Shown here one piece after another: positions 43,641-52,905 of a DNA stretch of 53,548 bases. Each line of letters begins with the position of its first letter. Positions within the stretch are counted from its first letter, which is position 1. The translations under genes and the position numbers were made by a program. The stretch comes from Prevotella sp. (GTDB lineage Bacteria; Bacteroidota; Bacteroidia; Bacteroidales; Bacteroidaceae): contig JAFTGB010000062.1 of assembly GCA_017458125.1 (NCBI GenBank), forward strand, positions 1 through 53,548, written 5' to 3'. The notes below the pieces were generated by a model. That model saw only the letters and a list, made by a program, of their open reading frames with translations, was not told where the DNA came from and searched no databases.

Positions 43641-44420
43641 TTACTTGGTGAGCAGCTGATCAATGGTCAGCTGACTGTTGGGTTTCATCATACGGCTGAC
43701 ACTGTCTACAAAGACGTTGCTGAAGACGGGACGGCCCATCACCTCGTTGACAATCCACTGGATGCGGCCCATGTGCCTGTCACGCTCTGCCTGGTCATGG
43801 GCCAGCCGCTGCGGCAACGGATAGACACTGAGCAGATAGAAAGCCAAGCAGTCTGGCACTATCATGTCGCGCACCATCATGCGCCGCTGCTCGACGGAAT
43901 AGTGCTTCTGGTAGAAAGGATAGTCTTCTCCGAGATACTTGTCCAGGCTGATACCCAACGTCCCGTTTCCCACTACGATACTTTGGTCAAAGGAACCTAT
44001 CTGCGTATACACCAGCGGTATCTCCAGCGTCGGCAGTTTCTCTTTCAGTCGTCCGAAGGCATCGCTAAGTGCGGCTTCCAGGTCGGAGATGTCACTGTAC
44101 TGTTGCTGAACATCGCCAAGCATGTGCTGCAGCGTAGAATCCTCAAAGAAATGCAGGAACTTGACATTGATGTCCGGAGCATTCACCTTGCCCAGCCGCA
44201 ACATATCTTCAATCAGCGTGCGCGTCTGCATGGGATAGGTCATCTTCATCTGCTGTAAAGCCGAATAGTCGCCTGTTGTGAGATAGAGGTTTTCAACGCG
44301 GTCGTAGCGCTCTATACTGATCTGCACGTCTCCTGCATCACGGTTTTTAGGCTTCAGCTGCCACTCGCAACCGACGCAAACCATCATGACAAAAAACAAT
44401 ATGCCGTAGATTTTATTCAC
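43641..44420 (-). CDS. GldB-like lipoprotein
   Basis: A 259-residue lipoprotein from a GTG start at 44420, with lipobox VCVGC at about residue 14-18. The mature part has the GldB pattern: ISIERYDR, LPTLEIPLVYTQIGSF, LGISLDKYLGEDYPFY and MVRDMIVPDCLAFYLLS. GldB is an envelope protein first known in gliding motility and kept in many non-gliding Bacteroidetes. It is transcribed from the promoter at 44452-44483. Confidence 0.85.
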   Translation of the reverse strand: MNKIYGILFFVMMVCVGCEWQLKPKNRDAGDVQISIERYDRVENLYLTTGDYSALQQMKMTYPMQTRTLIEDMLRLGKVNAPDINVKFLHFFEDSTLQHMLGDVQQQYSDISDLEAALSDAFGRLKEKLPTLEIPLVYTQIGSFDQSIVVGNGTLGISLDKYLGEDYPFYQKHYSVEQRRMMVRDMIVPDCLAFYLLSVYPLPQRLAHDQAERDRHMGRIQWIVNEVMGRPVFSNVFVDSVSRMMKPNSQLTIDQLLTK

Positions 44421-44451
44421 TACAATCCTATAAAAACGTTAAAAACCGTTG

Positions 44452-44483
44452 CAAATTTACTAAAAAATATTTTAAAAACCAAA
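44452..44483 (-). promoter_or_regulatory. Promoter of the gldB-like gene
   Basis: On the reverse strand TTTG (44480-44483), 20 bases, TAAATTTG (44452-44459), 32 bases before the GTG start. Confidence 0.75.
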
Positions 44484-44573
44484 TTTTAACCTAAAAAAGA
44501 TAAAAAAATCAATATTTTATGGGCTACTTTCAGTTATTTATGTGAAATTTGCAAAAAACATAACTACATTATA

Positions 44574-45800
44574 ATGAAAAAACTTATCTGCTCCCTACTA
44601 CTCTTGGCAGCCTGCACCATAGCAGCCTCTGCCAGCCAGTCCATCACCGTCAGCGTCAGCAATCCCCAGAATGCCAGCCGTCACGACGTGCCCGTCGTCA
44701 TTCAGCTCTTTCCCTATGGCGAGGTGCGCTCAGCCCTGGTCACACTCAACGGACAGGAGATTCCCTGCCAGCTGGACGACCTCAATCAAGACGAGACTTT
44801 CGACGAGTTGTGCTTTCTGGCCGACTTAGACAAGAAAGAGAATAAGCAATACGTCGTCACCCTTTACGAGAGTGGTGAACCGCGACCCTATCCTGCCCGC
44901 GTCTTTGCAGAGATGGTGATGGCCAACACCAAGGACAAGACGCTGAAGAAGCACCAGCAAAACAACTTCATCGAGGCTATCACTGCCCGTGGCGACGCTG
45001 CCTACACCTACAACCTGCAACACCATCACGGTGTGGACTTCGAGAGCGAGCTGAACGGCATCCGCATCTACTTCGACGCCCGCCAGACGCTTGACCTCTA
45101 TGGAAAGTTCAAGAAACAGCTTGAACTGAAGGACACGCAGTTCTACACCACCGACGAGCAGAAAGCCAAAGGCTACGGTGACGACGTGCTTTGGGTGGGG
45201 CAGACCTTCGGACTGGGTGCCTTCCGCGGCTGGGACGGCCATCAGCCTACCCTTGTCGAGCCCGTACGCAGCCGCACGCAACGCATCATCAGCTACGGTC
45301 CGCTGCGCACCATCGTAGAACTGGTAGACCGCGGCTGGAAGGCTGAAGCCGACAAGGCTCCCGTCAACATGACGCTGCGCTACACTCAGTACGCCGGTCA
45401 CCGCGACACCGATGTCGACGTTTTCTTCAACAAGGATGTCAGTGACTACAGCTTCTCTACGGGCATCATCAATGTCAAGGGCTCTCAGGAGTTCAGCGAC
45501 AAACAGGGGTTACGCGCCTGCTGGGGTACCGACTATCCTGCCACCGACACCCTGAAATGGAAGCGCGAGACGGTTGGACTGGCTGTACTGGTGCCCAGAA
45601 ACAACATCGCCAGCGAAGAACCTGCCAACAAGGACAACTACGCCTATGTGCTAAAGGTGAACGGCAACCACATGGCTTACAAAGTCAACTACACGTCGGC
45701 CAACGAACAGTTCGGCTACCACAACGCCAAGGATTGGTTCGACTACCTGACAGCATGGAAGCGCGAGGTGGAACAGCCCGTTGTGGTGAGCATCAAATAA
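44574..45800 (+). CDS. DUF4861 family exported protein
   Basis: A 408-residue protein with a signal peptide (KKLICSLLLLAACTIAASA). The mature part carries the DUF4861 pattern: ITVSVSNPQNASRHDVPVV, HHGVDFESELNGIRIYFD, GYGDDVLWVGQTFGLGAFRG and GHRDTDVDVFFNKDVSDYSF (separate segments). The family is common in Bacteroidetes and thought to act on polysaccharides, but no catalytic residues can be assigned. It ends 1 base before the convergent glycosyltransferase stop. Confidence 0.85.
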   Translation: MKKLICSLLLLAACTIAASASQSITVSVSNPQNASRHDVPVVIQLFPYGEVRSALVTLNGQEIPCQLDDLNQDETFDELCFLADLDKKENKQYVVTLYESGEPRPYPARVFAEMVMANTKDKTLKKHQQNNFIEAITARGDAAYTYNLQHHHGVDFESELNGIRIYFDARQTLDLYGKFKKQLELKDTQFYTTDEQKAKGYGDDVLWVGQTFGLGAFRGWDGHQPTLVEPVRSRTQRIISYGPLRTIVELVDRGWKAEADKAPVNMTLRYTQYAGHRDTDVDVFFNKDVSDYSFSTGIINVKGSQEFSDKQGLRACWGTDYPATDTLKWKRETVGLAVLVPRNNIASEEPANKDNYAYVLKVNGNHMAYKVNYTSANEQFGYHNAKDWFDYLTAWKREVEQPVVVSIK

Positions 45801-45801
45801 C

Positions 45802-46818
45802 TCAAAACTCCGAATACCGCTTTCGCCCCTTGACATAGTATTGCCAGAGCAACGAGAACATGCGTTGCCCTGGTATTTTTTTTGTCACACGCGAAGCCTG
45901 AATGCGGCGACGGTCGTCGTCAAAATCATGATGCCACTGACGGAAGGCACGCCGGGCACGCCAAATGGCCTTGAAGTCGCCCACGTTGCCGTTGACGAGC
46001 AGTGTCTCCCATGCGGCTACGTAATCCAGTAGCCACCGCCATCGCATGACGTGCCGCAGCTCGTCGTCAGGCAGACATTTATAGAGCATGGTCAGGTTGT
46101 TGCGGAAGTTGAGGAACGTCTTCATAGGGTTCGACTTGGGCAGTGTTCCTCCACCCACATGATAGACCTTCGACTGTGGCAGGCAGTAGACCTTACGGCC
46201 ACGGATGCAGAGTCGCCAACAAAGGTCTATCTCCTCATTGTGCGCAAAGAAACGTCCGTCCAGTCCGCCACAGTCCCAGTAGTCCTGAGCCCGGATTATG
46301 AGGGCTGCACCTGTTGCCCACAGCACTTCCTGAGGCGTGTCGTACTGTCCGTTGTCCTGTTCGACGGTATCGAAAATGCGGCCACGGCAGAAGGGGTATC
46401 CGTAGCGGTCGAGAAACCCCCCGCAAGCCCCTGCGTATTCAAAGCTGTCCCTCTGATGTATGGCAAGCAACTTAGGCTGACAGGCCGCCACCTCCAGATG
46501 CTTGTCCATGAATGCTATCAGCGGGGTTAGCCAGTGTGGAGTGACCTCTATGTCACTGTTCAGCAGCAGATAGTATTCGGCCTCCACCTGTCGCAAGGCT
46601 TTGTTATAGCCTTCGGCGAAACCCCAGTTCTTATCCAGCACAATCACCTTGCATTGTGGGAAATCCCTGCGTAAAAGGCCGAGTGAGTCGTCAGTCGACG
46701 CATTGTCGGCCACGTAGACCGTTGCCTCGCCTTGCGAGTATTCAAGCACAGTGGGCAGATATTGAGCCAGCATCTGCTGGCCGTTCCAGTTCAAGATGAC
46801 GATTGCTACCTTCTCCAT
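45802..46818 (-). CDS. Family 2 glycosyltransferase
   Basis: A 338-residue GT-A glycosyltransferase of the rhamnosyltransferase-like group. VAIVILNWNGQ at the N-terminus and ADNASTDDS bind the sugar nucleotide, LLLNSDIEV is the DXD-type metal motif, and FFAHNEEIDLCWRL is the later acceptor/catalytic region. Probably involved in surface polysaccharide. Its ATG overlaps the mtaB stop (TAATG). Confidence 0.9.
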   Translation of the reverse strand: MEKVAIVILNWNGQQMLAQYLPTVLEYSQGEATVYVADNASTDDSLGLLRRDFPQCKVIVLDKNWGFAEGYNKALRQVEAEYYLLLNSDIEVTPHWLTPLIAFMDKHLEVAACQPKLLAIHQRDSFEYAGACGGFLDRYGYPFCRGRIFDTVEQDNGQYDTPQEVLWATGAALIIRAQDYWDCGGLDGRFFAHNEEIDLCWRLCIRGRKVYCLPQSKVYHVGGGTLPKSNPMKTFLNFRNNLTMLYKCLPDDELRHVMRWRWLLDYVAAWETLLVNGNVGDFKAIWRARRAFRQWHHDFDDDRRRIQASRVTKKIPGQRMFSLLWQYYVKGRKRYSEF

Positions 46819-48152
46819 TATTCTTGTTTTATTTCCACGCGCAGAGCCGTCTTGTCGTGATTGAAGTCGCCCAGACGGACGCGCATCAGCTGGTTGTCGT
46901 ATTCTGGACGAGCCATGGATGGCGACAGTTCCACACGCACATAATTTGCCGTGAAACCATGCATAGCCTTGCCACGCGGAGCTTTCTCGAACAACACCTC
47001 GGCCTCCGTGCCCACATGGCGGGCGTAGAAAAGGTGCGTCTTGTGTTCCGACAGTTCCAACAGCCGCTGGCTACGCTCACGCTTGTCATGGTCGTTCACC
47101 ACGTAGGGTATGCTCAATGCAGACGTGCCCGGGCGTTCGCTATAGGGAAACACATGCAGCTGCGTGACGTCTAAGGCACTCAGGAAGTCGTAGGTCTCCT
47201 CAAAGCACTCCGGCGTCTCCCCCCGGCATCCCACCATCACGTCGACACCGATGAAGGCATCAGGCGTCAGCGTTTTGATGTGCCGGATCTTGTCTGCAAA
47301 CAACTGGCGGTCGTAGTGGCGGTGCATCAGCTTCAGCACCTTGTCGCTGCCGCTCTGCAGGGGGATGTGGTAGTGGGGCATGAAGGCCCTGCTATGGGCA
47401 CAGTAGTCTATCAGCTCGTCGCTTAGCAAGTCGGGTTCCAAGCTGCTGATGCGATAGCGGCTGATGCCTTCCACCCCGTCCAAGGCCCTTACCAGGTCTA
47501 CGAAGCGTTCCCCCGTCGTCTTGCCGAAGTCGCCGATGTTGACGCCAGTCAGCACAATCTCCTTGCCACCCTCACGCGCAGCCTCTTCTGCCTGCGCCAC
47601 CAGCGAGGCAATGGTCGGATTACGACTGAAGCCACGGGCGTAAGGTATGGTGCAGTAGGTGCAGAAGTAGTCGCAACCGTCCTGTACCTTCAGGAAGTAT
47701 CGCGTCCTGTTACCCTTGGAACACGAGGGGGCAAAGGTCTTGATGTCCTTTGTCTTCTGGCAGAACACTCTGCTCTCACCTCTCCTAACCCAGGCATCGC
47801 TGAGAAACTGGACAAGGCTGGCCTTCTCGTTAGAACCCAGCACCAGGTCAACACCCTCTATCTTGCTCACCCGCTCAGGGGCCAGTTGGGCATAGCAACC
47901 CGTCACCACCACAAAGGCATCAGGGTGCTGGCGCACCAGCCTGTGTATAGCCTGTCGGCACTTATGGTCAGCTACCTCCGTTACCGAACAGGTGTTGATG
48001 AGGCAGATGTCGGCCTGCTGGCCTTTCTCCACTGTCTGCACGCCCAGTTCGGCCAGCAACTTCCCGAAAGTCGACGTCTCCGAGAAGTTGAGCTTGCACC
48101 CCAGCGTATAGTATGCCGCCCGCTTTCCCTGAAATGCTGATGAGTCTATCAT
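46818..48152 (-). CDS. mtaB: tRNA t6A37 methylthiotransferase
   Basis: A 444-residue radical SAM enzyme that makes ms2t6A in tRNAs. The N-terminal cluster cysteines lie in LGCKLNFSE, INTCSVTEVADHKC and GCYAQLAPE; the radical SAM triad is CDYFCTYCTIPYARG. A TRAM domain ends the protein. A -7 element is at 48186-48193. Complete. Confidence 0.93.
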   Translation of the reverse strand: MIDSSAFQGKRAAYYTLGCKLNFSETSTFGKLLAELGVQTVEKGQQADICLINTCSVTEVADHKCRQAIHRLVRQHPDAFVVVTGCYAQLAPERVSKIEGVDLVLGSNEKASLVQFLSDAWVRRGESRVFCQKTKDIKTFAPSCSKGNRTRYFLKVQDGCDYFCTYCTIPYARGFSRNPTIASLVAQAEEAAREGGKEIVLTGVNIGDFGKTTGERFVDLVRALDGVEGISRYRISSLEPDLLSDELIDYCAHSRAFMPHYHIPLQSGSDKVLKLMHRHYDRQLFADKIRHIKTLTPDAFIGVDVMVGCRGETPECFEETYDFLSALDVTQLHVFPYSERPGTSALSIPYVVNDHDKRERSQRLLELSEHKTHLFYARHVGTEAEVLFEKAPRGKAMHGFTANYVRVELSPSMARPEYDNQLMRVRLGDFNHDKTALRVEIKQE

Positions 48153-48185
48153 ATATATATAATATAGGTGTCTCTGTTACGGGCG

Positions 48186-48193
48186 CAAAGGTA
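48186..48193 (-). promoter_or_regulatory. -7 element of mtaB
   Basis: TACCTTTG on the reverse strand, 33 bases before the mtaB ATG. No clear TTTG at -33. Confidence 0.6.
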
Positions 48194-48227
48194 CACAAAA
48201 AAACTCATTTAAGCCCTGTTTTTAGCA

Positions 48228-48287
48228 ATTATTCAGATAAGTGTAAGAAATGCACGAAATTTAACATTTCGTAATTAGCTGAATAAT
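48228..48287. repeat. Nested inverted repeats between divergent genes
   Basis: Outer arms ATTATTCAG (48228-48236) and CTGAATAAT (48279-48287) enclose inner arms ACGAAAT (48254-48260) and ATTTCGT (48266-48272). It lies between the mtaB promoter and the small lipoprotein promoter. Could be an operator pair or a structured transcript. Confidence 0.6.
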
Positions 48288-48362
48288 AGCGGTTTGCAAA
48301 AAAGTTACAAAAAAGTCCAAAAAAAAATCACAAAAAAAGATACAACGTATTGAAAAAATGCC

Positions 48363-48370
48363 TAACTTTG
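48363..48370 (+). promoter_or_regulatory. -7 element of the small lipoprotein gene
   Basis: TAACTTTG followed by a 53-base leader. No exact TTTG at -33. Confidence 0.65.
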
Positions 48371-48423
48371 CAGCGTTTTAATAAACAAATGATTGTTTTA
48401 CAGATTTAAAAGCTTAGAAAAAA

Positions 48424-48606
48424 ATGAAGAAATTAGTATTTATGTTCGTAGCTGTTGCAGCTATCTCGTTCGCTTCTTGTGGTGGTAACAAGACTCAGCA
48501 GGGTGCACCTGTAGATTCTGACTCTATCGCCGTTGTTGACAGCGTTGACACCGTTGCTGCTGACACTGTTGCTGCTGACACCGTCGCTGCTGACAGCGTT
48601 AAGTAA
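48424..48606 (+). CDS. Small repeat-bearing lipoprotein (60 aa)
   Basis: Signal MKKLVFMFVAVAAISFASC with Cys19 as lipidation site, then a GGNK spacer, then an acidic tail with the five-residue repeat VAADT (about residues 42-56), coded by 15-base near-repeats at about 48545-48595. No globular domain. Such small abundant lipoproteins are common in Bacteroidetes envelopes. Strong context: own promoter and terminator. Confidence 0.8.
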   Translation: MKKLVFMFVAVAAISFASCGGNKTQQGAPVDSDSIAVVDSVDTVAADTVAADTVAADSVK

Positions 48607-48635
48607 TCAGTTCGAACAGAAGATTGAGAGAACAG

Positions 48636-48672
48636 CCGCCAGACTTCCAAGTCTGGCGGTTTTCTTTTTCAC
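48636..48672 (+). terminator. Terminator of the small lipoprotein gene
   Basis: CCGCCAGACTT (48636-48646) pairs with AAGTCTGGCGG (48649-48659) with a two-base overlap-free loop, followed by TTTTCTTTTTC. Confidence 0.9.
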
Positions 48673-48685
48673 ACGTTATAGCACT

Positions 48686-48717
48686 GAAAAATCCCGAGCG
48701 TCATGACGCCCGGGATT
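48686..48717 (-). terminator. Terminator of the rpsF-rpsR-rplI operon
   Basis: On the reverse strand AATCCCGGGCGTC pairs with GACGCTCGGGATT, with few or no loop bases around a central CATG-like turn, followed by TTTTTC. Confidence 0.85.
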
Positions 48718-48757
48718 CATCAGTGTATAATAACTATGATTTGCCTTACAGCGATTA

Positions 48758-49303
48758 TTACTCAGTTACTGCGGGAGCCTCCTCCTCAGCAGGAGCCTCT
48801 ACGGGAGCCTCCTCAACCACGGGAGCTTCAGCCTCCTCGGCCTTCACCTCCTCAGCGGGAGCATTCTCAGCCACCACCTTGACGGGAATCTCAACAGTCA
48901 CCTCTTTGTGGAAGTGAACCAGAGCAGTAAAGTCGCCAACGGTCTTGGCATCCTTCATGGTGATAATCTTGCGGTCGATGTCATGACCCAGCTTCTTCAG
49001 CTCCTCAGACACCTGATTGATGCCCACCGAACCATAAAGCTGACCCGTGGCACTCACCTTGGCAGCGATGCACAGAGCCACATCCTTGATAGCCTCGGCC
49101 TTCTTCTCAGCCTCAGCCTTCAGGGCAGCCAGCTTGTGAGCCTGCTGTTTCAGGTTCTCAGCCAGAATCTTCTTAGCCATGGGGCTGGCGATAACACCCT
49201 TTCCCTGAGGAATGAGGTAGTTACGGCCGTAGCCCGACTTCACGTTTACGATATCGTTCTTATATCCCAGACCGATAATGTCTTCTTTCAGTATAATTTC
49301 CAT
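48758..49303 (-). CDS. rplI: 50S ribosomal protein L9 with acidic C-terminal extension
   Basis: 181 residues. The N-terminal domain (MEIILKEDIIGLGYKND and GYGRNYLIPQGKG) and the C-terminal RNA-binding domain to about residue 147 are normal. A further 34 residues rich in Glu, Ala, Pro and Val (AEEVKAEEAEAPVVEEAPVE) form an acidic disordered tail. Third gene of the rpsF-rpsR-rplI operon. Confidence 0.95.
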   Translation of the reverse strand: MEIILKEDIIGLGYKNDIVNVKSGYGRNYLIPQGKGVIASPMAKKILAENLKQQAHKLAALKAEAEKKAEAIKDVALCIAAKVSATGQLYGSVGINQVSEELKKLGHDIDRKIITMKDAKTVGDFTALVHFHKEVTVEIPVKVVAENAPAEEVKAEEAEAPVVEEAPVEAPAEEEAPAVTE

Positions 49304-49321
49304 ATTGCGTCCTCCTCCTTA

Positions 49322-49588
49322 TTATTTCATCATGTCGGTTACGTAAGGCAGCAGGGCAATCTGGCGGGCACGCTTGACAGCCTGAGCCACGCGACGCTGG
49401 TACTTCAGCGAAGTGCCGGTGATGCGACGGGGCAGAATCTTGCCTTGCTCGTTCAGGAACTTCTTCAAGAACTCGGGATCCTTGTAGTCAATGTACTTGA
49501 TGCCGCTTTTCTTGAAACGGCAATACTTCTTCTTCTTCGTGTCGATAGAAGGAGCATTCAGATAACGGATTTCTGATTCCTGTGCCAT
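49322..49588 (-). CDS. rpsR: 30S ribosomal protein S18
   Basis: 88 residues with [20 protein letters not shown] near the N-terminus, then the S18 core [20 protein letters not shown] and [11 protein letters not shown]. The usual zinc cysteines are mostly absent, as in many Bacteroidetes. It lies between rpsF and rplI. Confidence 0.96.
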   Translation of the reverse strand: MAQESEIRYLNAPSIDTKKKKYCRFKKSGIKYIDYKDPEFLKKFLNEQGKILPRRITGTSLKYQRRVAQAVKRARQIALLPYVTDMMK

Positions 49589-49591
49589 AGT

Positions 49592-49936
49592 TTAAGCCTC
49601 CTCTTTTTTAGCAAGTTTGTTACGACGCTTCTCAGCATACTCAACGGCATACTTGTCGAGCTTCACAGTCTGGAAACGAATGACCTTCTCGTCGCGGCGG
49701 AAGGCAGTCTCCAGCGTCTTAATCACTGACGGCTCAGCCTTAAACTCCAGCAGGCAGTAGAAGCCCGTGGATTTCTTCTCGATAGCATAAGCCATCTTCT
49801 TCAGTCCCCAGGCCTCTTCGTTCACAATCTCTGCACCCTTGTCGGTGAGGACTTTCTTGAACTTAGCGACCGTTTCCTTTGTCTGTTCATCAGACAAAAC
49901 GGGAGTCAAAATGAAAACGGTTTCGTATTGATTCAT
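49592..49936 (-). CDS. rpsF: 30S ribosomal protein S6
   Basis: 114 residues: [33 protein letters not shown] and [12 protein letters not shown] are S6 signatures. First gene of the operon, partner of S18 on the small subunit. Confidence 0.96.
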   Translation of the reverse strand: MNQYETVFILTPVLSDEQTKETVAKFKKVLTDKGAEIVNEEAWGLKKMAYAIEKKSTGFYCLLEFKAEPSVIKTLETAFRRDEKVIRFQTVKLDKYAVEYAEKRRNKLAKKEEA

Positions 49937-49982
49937 ACTACGTTAAAAAATTTAAAAATGTTGTTTTTGCAATTTGCGGGTG

Positions 49983-50014
49983 CAAAGGTACGAATAAACA
50001 AGCAAAAAAACAAA
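49983..50014 (-). promoter_or_regulatory. Promoter of the rpsF operon
   Basis: On the reverse strand TTTG (50011-50014), 20 bases, TACCTTTG (49983-49990), about 45 bases before the rpsF ATG. Confidence 0.85.
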
Positions 50015-50064
50015 TTTATTTGTGTATTTTTGGATAATTGCTCGTTATTCTCAGCTTTATTTCG

Positions 50065-50072
50065 TACTTTTG
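50065..50072 (+). promoter_or_regulatory. -7 element of the small membrane gene and tex
   Basis: TACTTTTG 20 bases before the ATG at 50092. The nearest -33-like ATTG lies 24 bases away. Confidence 0.6.
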
Positions 50073-50091
50073 CCTGAAAATTAACGTTTTC

Positions 50092-50271
50092 ATGAAGAAA
50101 TTAGTGCCTTACGCGGGCTTAATACTTATGGCTACTGGTACGGTGGCACTCATGCTGACACGACTTGAACAGCTGTCGGCCAGCAATCTCCTGCTTGGCT
50201 CCGGCCTGCTGCTCATCGTTGCGGGCATACTACTTCACGTGTGGACCATTAAGCGCGAAAGCAAATACTGA
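50092..50271 (+). CDS. Small two-helix membrane protein (59 aa)
   Basis: From ATG 50092, just behind the -7 element; a longer in-frame TTG start would lie upstream of the promoter. Two hydrophobic helices (LVPYAGLILMATGTVALML and NLLLGSGLLLIVAGILLHV) and a short basic tail. Family not recognised. It precedes tex by 2 bases. Confidence 0.75.
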   Translation: MKKLVPYAGLILMATGTVALMLTRLEQLSASNLLLGSGLLLIVAGILLHVWTIKRESKY

Positions 50272-50273
50272 CT

Positions 50274-52433
50274 ATGGAACTTCTCAAGACCTTTACACGG
50301 CTCATCGCCAACGAGCTGCATCTCTCAGAACATGTCGTCGAGAACACGCTGCGGCTGCTCGAAGAGGGGTGCACCATACCGTTCATCTCACGCTACCGCA
50401 AGGAGCGTACGGGCGGGCTGGACGAAGTGCAGATAACGGGCATCAGCAACCGCCGCGAACAACTGTTGGAGATAGCGCGGCGCAAACAGACCATCACCAA
50501 GACCATCAGCGAACAGCAGCAGATGACTCCCGAACTGCAACGGCGCATCGACGACTGCTGGGACACGACGGTGCTGGAGGACATCTACCTGCCTTATAAG
50601 CCCAAGCGTCGCACACGGGCTCAGGTGGCACGCGAGCAAGGGCTGGAACCGCTGGCCACCCTGCTGCTCATGCAACGCGAACAGCCCGAGCTGGCTGCAC
50701 GCCGTTTCGTCACCGGTGCCGTGGGCAGTGTTGCCGAAGCTCTGCGCGGCGCACAGGACATCATAGCCGAACAGGTCAGCGAGTCGGAGCGCAACCGCAA
50801 CACGGTGCGCTCGGCCTTCCGCCGCGAGGCCTTCATACAGTCGAAGGTCGTCAAGGCCAAGAAGGACGACGACGAGGCTCAGAAGTACAGCGACTACTTT
50901 GACTGGGAGGAACCCCTGCGCCGGTGCTCCAGCCACCGCTTGCTGGCCATGCGACGCGGTGAGGACGAGGGCTTCCTGCGACTGCACCTGACCATCGACG
51001 ACCAAGAGGCTGTCAACCGACTCACACGCAACCTCCCCCCTGCCCCACCGCAGGCGACGTCCAAAGCCTGCCGAAGGCTGCTGGAGGAGGCCGTTGCCGA
51101 CGGCTACAAACGGCTGCTGCTGCCCTCCATCGAGTCCGAGTTCATGAACCAGAGCAAGGAGCGTGCCGACCAGGAAGCTATCCGCGTCTTCGCCGAGAAC
51201 CTGCGGCAGCTGCTGCTCTCGCCACCCCTCGGTCCGCATCGCGTCATGGGTATCGACCCCGGCTTCCGCACAGGCTGCAAGGTGGTATGCCTCGACGCAC
51301 AGGGCAACCTGCTTCACCACGAGGCCATCTTCCCGCATCCGCCCGTCAACCACCGCATGCAGGCCACCATGCACCTCACCCAGATGGTTGCCGACTACCA
51401 CGTCGAAGCCATCGCCATCGGCAACGGCACGGCCAGCCGCGAAACGCGCGAGTTCGTGGAGGACAGCCTCAGCGGCGAGCGTGACATCCCCGTCTTCGTC
51501 GTCAGCGAAGACGGCGCCTCCGTCTACTCGGCCTCAAAGGTCGCCCGCGACGAGTTCCCCGACTACGACGTCACCGTGCGCGGAGCCGTCTCCATAGGCC
51601 GCCGCCTCATGGATCCGCTGGCTGAGCTGGTCAAGATAGACCCCAAGAGCATCGGCGTGGGACAGTATCAGCACGACGTAGATCAGGCCAAACTCAAGCA
51701 CCAGCTCGACCAGACCGTGGAGAGCTGCGTCAACCTGGTGGGGGTCAACCTCAACACGGCCTCGCAACACCTGCTGACTTACGTCAGCGGCCTTGGCCCT
51801 CAGCTGGCGCAGAACATCATCGACTACAGGCGCGAACATGGTGCCTTCAGCAGCCGCGCACAGCTCAAGAAAGTGCCACGGCTGGGACCTGCTGCCTACC
51901 AGCAGTGTGCGGGTTTTCTGCGCATTGCCAACGGTACCAACCCGCTGGACAACAGTGCCGTACATCCCGAGAGCTACCACGTCGTGGAACAGATGGCACG
52001 CGACGCACACTGCACCGTCCTGGACCTCATCCAGAACAAGGACATGCGTGCGCAGATAGACATACGGCGCTACGTCACCGACGACATAGGACTGCCTACG
52101 CTCACCGACATCATGAACGAACTGGAGAAACCCGGACGCGACCCACGCCAGCAGATAGAGCAGTTCCACTTCGACGACACCGTGGCCACCATCGACGACC
52201 TGCACGAAGGCATGGAGCTGCCGGGCATCGTTACCAACATCACCAACTTCGGAGCCTTCGTAGACATCGGCGTCCATCAGGACGGACTCGTACATGTCTC
52301 GCAGCTTGCCAACCGTTACGTCAGCGACCCCACGCAGGTGGTTCGTCTCCACCAGCACGTCCGTGTGCGTGTGGTCAGCGTCGACCTGCGCCGTCACCGC
52401 ATTGCACTTAGCATGAAAGGCGTACAGCAGTAA
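50274..52433 (+). CDS. tex: Tex family RNA-binding protein
   Basis: A 719-residue transcription accessory protein. N-terminal Tex helices with GCTIPFISRYRKERTGGLDE (about 31-50) and YLPYKPKRRTRA. The YqgF/RNase H-like domain has GIDPGFRTGCKVV. Helix-hairpin-helix motifs lie at about 490-560 (HLLTYVSGLGPQLAQNII, then FSSRAQLKKVPRLGPAAYQQ). A C-terminal S1 domain has GIVTNITNFGAFVDIGVHQD. Involved in RNA metabolism and stress tolerance. Intact. Confidence 0.95.
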   Translation: MELLKTFTRLIANELHLSEHVVENTLRLLEEGCTIPFISRYRKERTGGLDEVQITGISNRREQLLEIARRKQTITKTISEQQQMTPELQRRIDDCWDTTVLEDIYLPYKPKRRTRAQVAREQGLEPLATLLLMQREQPELAARRFVTGAVGSVAEALRGAQDIIAEQVSESERNRNTVRSAFRREAFIQSKVVKAKKDDDEAQKYSDYFDWEEPLRRCSSHRLLAMRRGEDEGFLRLHLTIDDQEAVNRLTRNLPPAPPQATSKACRRLLEEAVADGYKRLLLPSIESEFMNQSKERADQEAIRVFAENLRQLLLSPPLGPHRVMGIDPGFRTGCKVVCLDAQGNLLHHEAIFPHPPVNHRMQATMHLTQMVADYHVEAIAIGNGTASRETREFVEDSLSGERDIPVFVVSEDGASVYSASKVARDEFPDYDVTVRGAVSIGRRLMDPLAELVKIDPKSIGVGQYQHDVDQAKLKHQLDQTVESCVNLVGVNLNTASQHLLTYVSGLGPQLAQNIIDYRREHGAFSSRAQLKKVPRLGPAAYQQCAGFLRIANGTNPLDNSAVHPESYHVVEQMARDAHCTVLDLIQNKDMRAQIDIRRYVTDDIGLPTLTDIMNELEKPGRDPRQQIEQFHFDDTVATIDDLHEGMELPGIVTNITNFGAFVDIGVHQDGLVHVSQLANRYVSDPTQVVRLHQHVRVRVVSVDLRRHRIALSMKGVQQ

Positions 52434-52541
52434 GCCAAACATGGACAAACACGTCCTGCCTTTATGGGTAGGAATACGAACTAAAATCCCAATATTATAT
52501 AAAAGGTAGGGGCTAATAGCGGCCGTTTGAAATATTCTTCG

Positions 52542-52549
52542 TATATTTG
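52542..52549 (+). promoter_or_regulatory. -7 element of the mntA-hepT pair
   Basis: TATATTTG, 59 bases before the ATG at 52609. A TTTG at 52526-52529 is only 12 bases away, so the -33 is not certain. Confidence 0.5.
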
Positions 52550-52608
52550 CACACATAAATATAACAAGGAGAAGTAACTTTGTCGCTATATTCTAAAACG
52601 ATAAGCTT

Positions 52609-52905
52609 ATGAGTACACAAATGATGAACAAGGCTATTGCCGACTACTTCAAGACTCAGCCTATCCAGCGTGCATGGCTGTTCGGTTCCTATGCACGAGG
52701 CGACGAGTCGCCGCTGAGCGATGTTGACATCCTCGTACAGTATGACGAAGGAGGCATAAGTCTGCTGAAACATGCGGCAATGATTTGTGAGTTGGAGAAA
52801 ATTCTCGACCGTCCCGTCGACATCGTGCCAGAAAAGATGCTTCGCCCGAGAGTAAGAGAAAGTGTAGACCAAGACAAAAAACTGATTTATGAGAGACCCC
52901 GTTAG
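52609..52905 (+). CDS. MntA-type minimal nucleotidyltransferase (antitoxin)
   Basis: A 98-residue protein with the nucleotidyltransferase signature LFGSYARGDESPLSDVD at about residues 24-40 and a later acidic residue in RPVDIVPEK. MntA antitoxins AMPylate the partner HepT toxin near its RX4-6H motif. It overlaps the HepT gene by 17 bases. Complete active-site motif. Confidence 0.88.
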   Translation: MSTQMMNKAIADYFKTQPIQRAWLFGSYARGDESPLSDVDILVQYDEGGISLLKHAAMICELEKILDRPVDIVPEKMLRPRVRESVDQDKKLIYERPR

